Part shown: in pieces, positions 43,457 through 50,608 of the stretch
Numbering within the stretch: position 1 is the stretch's first letter
Layout: each line of letters begins with the position of its first letter
Source of the DNA: SKVL01 sp051745565
Lineage (GTDB): Bacteria > Patescibacteriota > Minisyncoccia > Phycocordibacterales > CSBR16-193
Assembly (NCBI GenBank): GCA_051745565.1
Contig: JBNJEF010000001.1
Coordinates: 1 to 52,319 of the forward strand
DNA: 52,319 bases
Direction: 5' to 3'
Made by a program: the position numbers and the translations under genes
Notes under the pieces: generated by a model
What the model was told of the DNA's origin: nothing
Seen by the model: the letters and a program-made list of their open reading frames with translations, nothing else
Databases searched by the model: none

Positions 43457-44344
43457 ATGACCGTTGTCGCGGTCGGTTTTGTGCAAATTTTTTTAAACTT
43501 CTCTTCAATGAAAATGAGTTCACGTTTATTGATCCTTACCCTTTCTTTCCTTTTACTGTCAACTCCCGGACTCTTCTTCGGTATTGCTTCGGCTCAGATA
43601 GGTCAGGGTATTGAATCCGAGGAAGAAGATATATCTCCGGGGACTATCATATCCAGAGACCCCAGAAGTAACTATTTTCATCTCTCTAGAGGTGTCAGTG
43701 ATCCCAATATCTTTGGAGTTGTCGTGGAAAAACCTATTGCCAATATTCGTCCTGACGAGGAAAGTGATATATCGGTTTTAAGAACGGGAGAAGTAGAGGT
43801 CAGGGTCATATTAAAAGAGAATAGTATAGAAACGGGTGACTATATAACGACCTCGGAAGTTGAGGGATTGGGAATGCGTGCCAGCGATGATCATTCCAAT
43901 GTTTTAGGGGTAGCTCTTGAGAACTTTACTTCGGAGGATGCAGAGTCATCAGTTGAATATCAAGAGGAAGACGTGCCGATGGGACTTGTTCTTGTTGATC
44001 TTCAGATAGGAAACCGGCAGAGAGAAGAGGGCTCTGTACCTCCCGGAGAGGATAATAATGGTTTAACCCCTTTAGGGTCACAAGTTGAACACTATTTGGC
44101 TATGATAGCTCGGTATCTAGCCGCGGCTTTAGTAGCAATTTCGGCTCTGTATCTTTCTTTCAGGTTCTTTAAATCAAATGTGGCCGGAGGTTTATCCGCT
44201 CTGGGTCGCAATCCCCTGGCGCGTCAGTCCATACAGAAAATGATGCTTTTTAATATGTTCCTGGTCATAATTATAAGCGTGGGAGGTCTTCTGTTATCCG
44301 CTCTTATTTTGCTTATTCCGGTTTTCATTAGCAGGATAATATGA
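43457..44344 (+). CDS. Exported beta-domain fused to an ATP-synthase c-subunit-like hairpin lacking the carboxylate
   Basis: This 295-residue protein has a signal peptide (about 20-46), an exported beta-rich domain (about 60-185) paralogous to that of the previous gene, and a C-terminal two-helix hairpin (about 212-292). The hairpin aligns without gaps to F-type c subunits: glycine-rich end of helix 1, polar loop LGRNPLARQSIQ (Arg251, Pro253), MM, then helix 2. The position of the essential Asp/Glu, 20 residues after the loop Arg, is Ile271. The predicted topology (outer N-domain, loop facing the cytoplasm) is that of c. It therefore looks like a rotor-ring-like protein unable to carry ions by the known mechanism. 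A start at 43508 is also possible. Confidence 0.75.
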   Translation: MTVVAVGFVQIFLNFSSMKMSSRLLILTLSFLLLSTPGLFFGIASAQIGQGIESEEEDISPGTIISRDPRSNYFHLSRGVSDPNIFGVVVEKPIANIRPDEESDISVLRTGEVEVRVILKENSIETGDYITTSEVEGLGMRASDDHSNVLGVALENFTSEDAESSVEYQEEDVPMGLVLVDLQIGNRQREEGSVPPGEDNNGLTPLGSQVEHYLAMIARYLAAALVAISALYLSFRFFKSNVAGGLSALGRNPLARQSIQKMMLFNMFLVIIISVGGLLLSALILLIPVFISRII

Positions 44345-44388
44345 CCTTAATTCATAATATTGGTTAGTAGTAAGTAATTATTTACATT

Positions 44389-45351
44389 ATGTTTCAAGAA
44401 ATAGATCCCTTTTTTATACTCTTAATTTCTCTTATCGCCGCGGTGCTCTTGCTTTTACCTACCACTGTTTGGCTCTTTATACTTTTAAAAAAACAGAATA
44501 AAGAGTATAGGGAGGTAATAAGAGAGGCTGATTCACGTGCCGAGGATATAATCAGTAAAGCCAAGGCAAGATCAAGAGAGATATTAACAGAGGCGGACAA
44601 GGAAGCCGGTCGATACCTATCGGAAAGAAAAACAGAAATGGATTCAATGCACACTGAACTTGTAGATCGATTGGATAATTTAAAAGGTGAAGCTCAAAAG
44701 AGCTTTTCCGAGAGTGTAAAAAAAGTTGATTCCTTTTCAGAGGAGATATCCGAGGAAGCCAAAAAAGAGATACGATCTTCTGTACAAAAAGCCAACATCT
44801 CCGTTGGCGAGGTCATAGATGGTATAAAAGAGCAAATAGAAAAAGATATGAAGAAAACGAGCGAGAAGATACCGGAGATAGAAAAACAGATCAGGGATCT
44901 TGAGGCTCTGAACGAAAATGCCAAAAAGAGCTTTTCTGAAAGCTCGCAGAAATTTATTAAGATCTCCAATGAAGCTTCAGAGGAGGTACGTGGGCATTTG
45001 AACGCCTCCGCTAAAAAGGCGGATGAGCTTATGGGAAGTTTTACAGAGGAGGCCCGAAAAAAGATTAAGGAAGATATTAGCAAGACCGCCGAGGAAATGT
45101 CTTCAAACAGAGAAGAAATGGTCCGTCGCTTTAAAGAGGCCCTCAACAGTGAAATGGAAAAAGCCAGAAAGGAGTTGCAAGATTACAGAAAAGACAGATT
45201 AAGGGTGGTGGATGAGCATATCATCACTTTGGTTGAGGAAACGGCGGCCATAGCCCTCAATACCAGACTCTCCAAGGATGACCATAGAGAGGTGGTAAAA
45301 AACGCTTTGGAAGAAGCCAAAAAAAGAGGAGCTTTTGATAAATCCCGTTAA
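44389..45351 (+). CDS. atpF: F-type ATPase b-subunit-like stator, double length
   Basis: This 320-residue protein has one N-terminal membrane helix (about 8-33) followed by a continuous charged coiled-coil of about 285 residues, like subunit b of the peripheral stalk. Normal b subunits are about 155-170 residues. The extra length seems to come from an internal duplication: KKSFSES-type units with following EEA-K-I segments occur at about 102-150 and again at about 178-230. The C-terminus (HIITLVEETAAIALNTRLS...) resembles the delta-binding end of b. It stands 3 nt before the delta gene. A longer stalk implies a taller machine or an extra layer between membrane and F1. Confidence 0.75.
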   Translation: MFQEIDPFFILLISLIAAVLLLLPTTVWLFILLKKQNKEYREVIREADSRAEDIISKAKARSREILTEADKEAGRYLSERKTEMDSMHTELVDRLDNLKGEAQKSFSESVKKVDSFSEEISEEAKKEIRSSVQKANISVGEVIDGIKEQIEKDMKKTSEKIPEIEKQIRDLEALNENAKKSFSESSQKFIKISNEASEEVRGHLNASAKKADELMGSFTEEARKKIKEDISKTAEEMSSNREEMVRRFKEALNSEMEKARKELQDYRKDRLRVVDEHIITLVEETAAIALNTRLSKDDHREVVKNALEEAKKRGAFDKSR

Positions 45352-45354
45352 TTT

Positions 45355-45882
45355 ATGGATCTTTTTAAGGTCATTTTCTCCAATACCTATACCTATACGG
45401 ACTTTCGCTATCGTCTTTCGGTTCTGAGGGAATTTGTGGAATATCTCTTATACACCAAAGAGGAGGGAAGTCTTTCCGTTATGGAGAAATTTGACCGTTT
45501 CTCCGGAGAAAAGGGAATGAGTTATGAGGATATAAAATTTTTCAAGGAATGGGGAGAAAGTGTTTTTCGTAAAGCAGCTTTTGAGGGCGATATATATAAG
45601 ACTCTTGAGCATATAGAAGAGAGATTCAAAGAGAGTCCTCTTTTTATACTTAGAGCACCGGTCATCTTTTCAAAAGAAGATCAGAGATACTTCGGAAAGT
45701 GGGTGAGAGAAAACGTTGACGGTCGCGCCTTTATAAAAATAAAAGTTGATGAAAGCATAAATGCCGGCTGTGTATTCAGCTGGAGTAATGATCAGTACGA
45801 TATGAGTTTTGAAAGATTAAGAAAAGAGAGATACGATAAGATATCTGAACGGATCAGAGAGGTTTTAGATGCCAAAATGTAG
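45355..45882 (+). CDS. atpH: F-type ATPase delta-like subunit
   Basis: This 175-residue protein sits in the delta position and has the right length. The clearest family feature is the C-terminal part: an APVIFSKEDQRYFGKWVREN helix and a KVDESINAGCVFSWSNDQYD strand pair, equivalent to the 'vDpsliGGi' strand of delta, followed by a final helix (FERLRKERYDKI). The N-terminal helical domain is divergent. Delta joins the b stalk to the top of the alpha3beta3 ring. It starts 3 nt after atpF and is followed after 50 nt by atpA with its own promoter. Confidence 0.75.
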   Translation: MDLFKVIFSNTYTYTDFRYRLSVLREFVEYLLYTKEEGSLSVMEKFDRFSGEKGMSYEDIKFFKEWGESVFRKAAFEGDIYKTLEHIEERFKESPLFILRAPVIFSKEDQRYFGKWVRENVDGRAFIKIKVDESINAGCVFSWSNDQYDMSFERLRKERYDKISERIREVLDAKM

Positions 45883-45920
45883 ACGAAGATTTTCCACTTA
45901 TGAATATTTTTAAACGATAG

Positions 45921-45926
45921 TATAAT
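45921..45926 (+). promoter_or_regulatory. -10 box of atpA (leaderless start)
   Basis: A consensus TATAAT ends 6 nt before the atpA ATG, so the alpha-gamma-beta part may be transcribed separately from b-delta. Confidence 0.65.
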
Positions 45927-45932
45927 GTAACA

Positions 45933-47429
45933 ATGAGAGAAAAGTTTGCGAGCAAAGAGGTCGGATATGTGACTCAGGTAAATAACTATCTTTTGACCAT
46001 AAAGGGTCTGCCAAGTGTAAGGGTCAATGATATTATCACCGACAGAAAGAGCAGAAGAGCGGTCATTCATTCCCTGCATGCTGATTCCGTCAGAGCTTTA
46101 TCTTTAAGTAAGGAGCCCGTTGACCCGGGGGCGGAGTTTTTTCTTGATAGAGAAAGCGGGAGGATGAATATGGGTGATCATCTAAAGGGCGGTGTAGTTA
46201 ATGCTTTAGGTAAATCGGTTATCTCTTCCGAAGGCAGGGATCGTGCAAATAGTGGAGCTTCCCGTGATCTGGAATTTGATGTGAAAGCTAAAAACATTGA
46301 CTCCAGAGATTTCATAAAAGACCAACTTGTTACCGGTTTCGCTCTTATAGATACGATAGTTCCGGTAGGTAAGGGTCAGCGGGAACTTGTTTATGGTCCC
46401 ATACATAGCGGTAAAAAAGAGTTTTTGCAAAGTATTGTAATAAACCAAAAGAAACAGAAGAACATATGCATTTACGCCGCTATAGGTAAACCGGCTATTT
46501 TCACCTCTCGTTTAATAAAAGTACTTAAAGACAATGATGCTCTTGATAACACCGTTATTGTTTCGGCTCTTTCTGATGATCCTGCTCCCATGATAACCGT
46601 AGCACCTTCCACTGCTTTCCTTATAGCGGAGCACTTCTGTTCCAAGGGTGAAGATGTTGTTTTGATATTGGATGATCTGGGAATACATGCCAAGTATATA
46701 AGAGAGTCCGCTCTCTTGTCTGGCCAGTTCCCCGGAAGGGAATCTTATCCGGGTGATATTTTCTACCAGCATGCTCATCTTATGGAAAGGAGTGGGAGTT
46801 TTAATGAAAAACAAGGCAATGGCACTATAACTCTCTTTCCCGTTTTGGAAACGGATGTTGAGAGTTTTTCTAATATAATACCCACTAATCTTATGGCTTC
46901 AACAGATGGGCATCTTTTCTTTTCGGCGGAGATGCATGCTGAAGGCTTTAAGCCGGCGGTTTCCATATTACAATCCGTTACTCGTGTAGGACATATGACG
47001 CATAACAATTTACAAAGAGGCCTTTCCACTAAGCTTATGAATGTTCTCTCGGAGTATCCTCGTCAACAGGAGTATAGCAGGTTCGGTACACAGATGAGCG
47101 AACACACCCGTGACATCCTTAAAAAGGGCAGAGTGATATATGAGCTCTTAAATCAAAACCACGGAGAGTTAATGACTGTTGGGACCCAATTAATACTCCT
47201 TTCACTTGTATTCACTTCTTTTTTTGATAGCGAAAAAAGAGATGTTGATTTTGTAAGGTTTGAAAGAGAGAACTTGATAAAGGCCGCAAATGAAAGTGAT
47301 ATTTTCAAAAAAGCCAGAGAGCAGGCAGACTTGGGGGAGATCGGTGTTGATGATTTTATTTACGTAATAGAAGAAGGTGTCAAAGATCTCAGCGCACTTT
47401 TTGATTCCAAAGATAAAAATGAGAACTGA
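45933..47429 (+). CDS. atpA: F1 ATPase alpha-like subunit with degenerate P-loop
   Basis: This 498-residue protein has the alpha domain order: N-terminal beta-barrel, nucleotide-binding domain with TGFALIDTIVPVGKGQREL, and a C-terminal helical bundle. The P-loop at 155-162 reads GPIHSGKK, so the Thr/Ser after the lysine, which coordinates Mg, is replaced by lysine, and the GDRQTGKT consensus is lost. The Walker B-like strand VVLILDDL and the arginine finger (Arg351 in QSVTRVG) are kept. Alpha subunits normally bind but do not hydrolyse nucleotide; this one may not bind it in the usual way, though it can still complete the catalytic site of beta. It is strongly diverged from standard AtpA. Confidence 0.88.
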   Translation: MREKFASKEVGYVTQVNNYLLTIKGLPSVRVNDIITDRKSRRAVIHSLHADSVRALSLSKEPVDPGAEFFLDRESGRMNMGDHLKGGVVNALGKSVISSEGRDRANSGASRDLEFDVKAKNIDSRDFIKDQLVTGFALIDTIVPVGKGQRELVYGPIHSGKKEFLQSIVINQKKQKNICIYAAIGKPAIFTSRLIKVLKDNDALDNTVIVSALSDDPAPMITVAPSTAFLIAEHFCSKGEDVVLILDDLGIHAKYIRESALLSGQFPGRESYPGDIFYQHAHLMERSGSFNEKQGNGTITLFPVLETDVESFSNIIPTNLMASTDGHLFFSAEMHAEGFKPAVSILQSVTRVGHMTHNNLQRGLSTKLMNVLSEYPRQQEYSRFGTQMSEHTRDILKKGRVIYELLNQNHGELMTVGTQLILLSLVFTSFFDSEKRDVDFVRFERENLIKAANESDIFKKAREQADLGEIGVDDFIYVIEEGVKDLSALFDSKDKNEN

Positions 47430-47459
47430 TCCTTTGTTCCCTGAACAATTTTTGTCCTT

Positions 47460-48293
47460 ATGTCCATAATTCAAAAAACCAAAAAAGAAATGGAAGACAT
47501 TCATTCCATTCAGGTGCTATCCGGTGTTATGAGAGACCTCTCTGTTAGCAGGGTTCAAAAACTACGTCAAGATTTTCAGGACAACCTTGATTTCTATAAA
47601 GAGATAGAGAGCTTTTTCAATCAGGTTCAAAGTTTGGTTAATCGTAACTACTCTGACATTGCCGCCGAGATGCGAAAGCGCCCGGTTGCCAACATCGCTG
47701 TTACTTCCAACCACAGATTCTATGGTGCCTTAAATAAGGAAGTTATGGATCTTTTTTTGGAAAGCTGGGATAAAGCTGATGAGCATTTTGTTATAGGGAA
47801 GACGGGGCAGGGTTATATGGAAAGCGATGAACGTTATGATCAATGCAAATTCATCTTTTTTGAAGAGGATAATCCTACGCGTTGGGAAATGCAAAAGATG
47901 GTAAGTTTGGCCAAGGGATACAGCAGGGCTGTTGTCTTCTTTCCCAAATACAAAACCCCATTTCATCAGGTAGCCTCAAATATGGACATTGTTCATTTAA
48001 CTGAAAGAAAAGACGGCGCTGATAAGAGTTTGGACCAGTTCATTTTTGAGCCGGACCTTCCTCTTATACATGACTTTTTCTCAACTCAAGTTCAGTATGT
48101 ATTGATCCAGCGTGTTATGCTGGAAACTGACCTCTCTCGTACGGCTAAAAGGTTGGTTAGAATGGATACTGCGGAGAGTTCTGCTACAGAGATATATTCC
48201 GAGAAGAAAAAAGAATTACGTGCTAATATACAAAGGCAGCTTGATATCAGTCTTTTTGAGTCAATATCCGGTTTAAAAAAATGGAAAGAGTAG
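47460..48293 (+). CDS. atpG: F1 ATPase gamma-like subunit
   Basis: This 277-residue protein lies between alpha and beta, as gamma does. It has long N- and C-terminal helices for the central shaft (IQKTKKEMEDIHSIQVLSGVM; TAESSATEIYSEKKKELRAN) and a Rossmann-like middle domain that starts VANIAVTSNHRFYGALNKEV, matching the gamma 'vtsDrGLcGgfN' region in position though diverged in sequence. The last residues (SLFESISGLKKWKE) correspond to the tip inside the alpha3beta3 ring. Its end overlaps the atpD start by 13 nt. Identity rests on order, length and pattern. Confidence 0.8.
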   Translation: MSIIQKTKKEMEDIHSIQVLSGVMRDLSVSRVQKLRQDFQDNLDFYKEIESFFNQVQSLVNRNYSDIAAEMRKRPVANIAVTSNHRFYGALNKEVMDLFLESWDKADEHFVIGKTGQGYMESDERYDQCKFIFFEEDNPTRWEMQKMVSLAKGYSRAVVFFPKYKTPFHQVASNMDIVHLTERKDGADKSLDQFIFEPDLPLIHDFFSTQVQYVLIQRVMLETDLSRTAKRLVRMDTAESSATEIYSEKKKELRANIQRQLDISLFESISGLKKWKE

Positions 48294-49699
48294 AAAAACA
48301 AAAACATAATAATTTTTTAGGAAGAGTACAGGGTCTTAAGGGCCAGGTGGTAGAGATATCTTGTGAAACCGAATACCGTCCTGCGGTAAGAGAGCTTTTA
48401 GTAGCCGAAGATAATTCGGAGGCTTTTATGGAGGTTCATTCGTATTCCGATGATCATACTATTAAAGCTCTTCTACTCTCTTCTGTTGATTCTGTATCCA
48501 GACATAGCGGTGTTCTTACTACCGGAGGGCAGATTTCGGTGCCGGTAGGAAATAGTGTACTGGGAAGGGTTATTGATCTCTATGGCCAACCTCAGGACGA
48601 GAAGGGGGTTATTGAAGCTAAATTTAAGCGATCCATCTATGCTGATTCAGAGGAAAGTGGAGGTGGATTTGATACTTCCGAACTTCAAATTCAAGAAACC
48701 GGTATAAAGGCCATAGATTTCTTTGCCCCATTACCCAAAGGCGGAAAGCTGGGTATTGTCGGAGGGGCCGGTGTTGGAAAAACGGTTCTTTTAACAGAGC
48801 TTTTACATAACATAGAACAGAAAGGAAAGACAGTTTCCATTTTTGCCGGTATAGGTGAGCGTATCAGGGAAGGGTATGAACTCTGGCAAACGCTGGAGAA
48901 GAACGGGCTTATAAAGAGAACGGCTATGATAATGGGGAATGTAAACGAAAACGCCGCCGTGAGATTCAGGATCGCCTGGGCCTCATCGGCTCTTGCGGAG
49001 TATTTTCGGGATAAAGAGAAAAAAGATGTTCTCTTTTTCGTGGATAATATGTTTCGCTTCGTTCAAGCCGGAGGGGAGATATCTACTCTTTTGGGTAATA
49101 TTCCCTCGGAGTTCGGATATCAGCCGACTCTTCAGACAGAGGTGGCACAGTTTGAGAACCGTATAAAAAGTAACTCAAATGGTCATATCACCTCCGTTCA
49201 GACCGTATATGTTCCCGCTGACGAGATAAGTAACCCTGTGGTATCAACTACACTGCCCCATCTGGATGCCGCTGTTGTGCTCTCAAGAGATGTTGCTCAA
49301 GAAGGAAGACTCCCTGCCATAGACCCTTTTCGTTCTCAGTCCTCCATTGTTTCCAGAGATATTATCGGTAATAAGCATTATGAGGCCACCACTAGAGCTA
49401 TAGAGTTGTTAAATCAGTTTAGTCGTCTTGATCGGATCGTGGCTATAGTGGGGGAAGAGGAATTATCTCCGGAAAATAGAAAGGTCTATAAGAGAGCTCA
49501 GCAACTTATAAATTACATGACCCAACCTTTCTTCTCAGCCGAAGTTCACACCGGCCGTAAGGGGGTTATGGTTAAAAGAGAAGATCTGGTAAAAGATGTA
49601 TGTGATATTGTGACGGGTTCTTTTGACGAAGTGCCTGCCGACAAGTTCAGGTTCGTTGGTGATCTTCAGGGCGCTGGTATCAGAAGTACAGATAATTAA
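48281..49699 (+). CDS. atpD: F1 ATPase beta-like catalytic subunit
   Basis: This 472-residue protein is the best conserved of the set. It has an intact P-loop GGAGVGKT (161-168), the catalytic Glu193 and Arg194 in GIGERIREG, VNENAAVRFRIAWASSALAEYFRD, Walker B VLFFVDNMFRFVQAGGEIS, SEFGYQPTLQTEVAQFE and SVQTVYVPADEISNP. ATP hydrolysis is therefore expected. Differences from standard beta include the loss of the DELSEED-type acidic loop in its usual form (GEEELSPENRK here is in place). It is the last gene of the + strand cluster; a weak terminator follows. The epsilon gene is downstream but on the opposite strand. Confidence 0.93.
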   Translation: MERVEKQKHNNFLGRVQGLKGQVVEISCETEYRPAVRELLVAEDNSEAFMEVHSYSDDHTIKALLLSSVDSVSRHSGVLTTGGQISVPVGNSVLGRVIDLYGQPQDEKGVIEAKFKRSIYADSEESGGGFDTSELQIQETGIKAIDFFAPLPKGGKLGIVGGAGVGKTVLLTELLHNIEQKGKTVSIFAGIGERIREGYELWQTLEKNGLIKRTAMIMGNVNENAAVRFRIAWASSALAEYFRDKEKKDVLFFVDNMFRFVQAGGEISTLLGNIPSEFGYQPTLQTEVAQFENRIKSNSNGHITSVQTVYVPADEISNPVVSTTLPHLDAAVVLSRDVAQEGRLPAIDPFRSQSSIVSRDIIGNKHYEATTRAIELLNQFSRLDRIVAIVGEEELSPENRKVYKRAQQLINYMTQPFFSAEVHTGRKGVMVKREDLVKDVCDIVTGSFDEVPADKFRFVGDLQGAGIRSTDN

Positions 49700-49718
49700 T
49701 AGATCATACATTTGAAAT

Positions 49719-49750
49719 CGGCAAATTTGTCGTTTTTTTATTTGCCACAA
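49719..49750 (+). terminator. Possible terminator of the F1-like operon
   Basis: CGGCAA/TTGTCG can form a short hairpin followed by TTTTTTT. GGCAAAT/ATTTGCC across the T run is an alternative. It is weaker than the other terminators here. Confidence 0.5.
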
Positions 49751-49776
49751 ATATAAAATCGTTTCCAAATTAGTGG

Positions 49777-49801
49777 CTCATCTCGGCCGTATCTCGGTTA
49801 T
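49777..49801 (+). repeat. Left arm of a 25-bp inverted repeat
   Basis: It begins CTCATCTCGG and ends ATCTCGGTTAT. Its complement matches 50551-50575 at 23 of 25 positions, with weaker similarity for about 10-15 nt further inward. The two arms enclose the epsilon gene and the promoter of the fibre gene. Confidence 0.85.
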
Positions 49802-50133
49802 ATCTGTTTATTTTTAATTATAAATTAAAAGTTATGATCATCCTGAATAGTGTAACTTCAATAACCTGTAGTTGAATTGAACAATGTTGTGCTTTATGAG
49901 GTCACGGCCTCTCTCTGACTCTTAAACATTCCATCGGGAGTAGCGTCCCATCTTTTCTCTTTGGTTTTGTAATGTGTTTAATAATTATGAAGCTTCTCGT
50001 AAGTTCAGGCTTATTTTGAGTATCCCCCGGTTTAATGGAGTCTGCAAAAATAAGCAGAAATGATATGACTAATATTAGTATGGAACTTATAGCATCATAA
50101 CGATGCCAGTCTATTAGTTTTAAGTAGGATTTT
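49802..50133 (-). pseudogene. AT-rich spacer with a possible small membrane-protein remnant
   Basis: Between the left repeat and the epsilon gene I see no gene with a normal start. On the minus strand, a frame just beyond the epsilon stop is open for about 80 codons, ending in TGA at 49902. It encodes a plausible membrane helix (SSILILVISFLLIFADSI) and a basic tail (KHITKPKRKDGT), but it lacks ATG, GTG or TTG before the helix. It could be a decayed gene, a gene with a rare start, or chance. Confidence 0.25.
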
Positions 50134-50415
50134 TTATACGTTTGCGTATATTTTTATCTCGTTCTCTTTTGCGTACAGGAGAGAGCGAGGAAAAGTGAAT
50201 TTCTTCTCCTCTTTACTTTCAGTTTTAACCACTATAGGGGTGTCTTTAAGTATGGTTATAAAATTGGCGTGTTGAGGTAGTACATCAAATGGTCCACTGG
50301 TATTTTCGGCAGAAATGGATTGTGCGTAACCTTCCCATACCACTTCACCCAAAGAGATGATGCGCACGCTTAAAAGGGTTTGATCCTTTTCTTTAGACTC
50401 TTCGTTTTTATTCAT
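50134..50415 (-). CDS. atpC: F1 ATPase epsilon-like subunit, beta-domain only, on the opposite strand
   Basis: This 93-residue protein matches the N-terminal beta-sandwich of epsilon: TLLSVRIISLGEVVWEGYAQSISA followed by GPFDVLPQHANFIT (compare the family 'G.fgiLPgHap'). The C-terminal helical hairpin, which inhibits ATP hydrolysis in many F1 enzymes, is absent. The ATG at 50415 lies 8 nt after an extended -10 box, whereas a TTG at 50424 overlaps that box. It is the only F1 gene on the minus strand. It lies between the arms of a 25-bp inverted repeat; turning this segment round would place it after atpD in the standard order and direction. Confidence 0.85.
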   Translation of the reverse strand: MNKNEESKEKDQTLLSVRIISLGEVVWEGYAQSISAENTSGPFDVLPQHANFITILKDTPIVVKTESKEEKKFTFPRSLLYAKENEIKIYANV

Positions 50416-50423
50416 ATATAGCA

Positions 50424-50432
50424 ATTATATCA
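50424..50432 (-). promoter_or_regulatory. Extended -10 promoter of atpC
   Basis: TGATATAAT on the minus strand ends 8 nt before the atpC ATG, suggesting a leaderless transcript independent of the main operon. Confidence 0.65.
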
Positions 50433-50500
50433 TCTCAAACTATCTTTTTTTGGGTGTTACACACACTATCCACAGTAGCGGTTTCTCCTCTATCTCTGTC

Positions 50501-50509
50501 TGTTATAAT
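50501..50509 (+). promoter_or_regulatory. Extended -10 promoter facing the surface-fibre gene
   Basis: TGTTATAAT would start RNA near 50516, giving a leader of about 93 nt that contains the right arm of the inverted repeat. The promoter itself is inside the repeat-flanked segment. I see no clear -35 box. Confidence 0.6.
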
Positions 50510-50550
50510 TAGATAACGAGACCAAAGAGAGGTACGTAAAATAATCCGAG

Positions 50551-50575
50551 ATAACCGAGATACCGCCTAGATGAG
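50551..50575 (+). repeat. Right arm of the 25-bp inverted repeat
   Basis: It begins ATAACCGAGATACC and ends CTAGATGAG. It pairs with 49777-49801 at 23 of 25 positions. The preceding bases also contain a partial tandem copy of CCGAGATA. It lies in the leader of the fibre gene, 33 nt before its ATG. Confidence 0.85.
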
Positions 50576-50608
50576 ACATTTTTTATATCTCGCTTATATA
50601 TCATCCTA

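Noticed and set aside
45355..45882. The gene after atpF as an unrelated hypothetical
   Set aside because: Its position, length and delta-like C-terminal strand pair make the delta subunit a better reading, though its N-terminal half is divergent.
50461..50490. DnaA-box-like TATCCACA as a sign of a replication origin
   Set aside because: It is a single copy here, with no box cluster and no dnaA or dnaN gene nearby; another lone copy lies near 21310.
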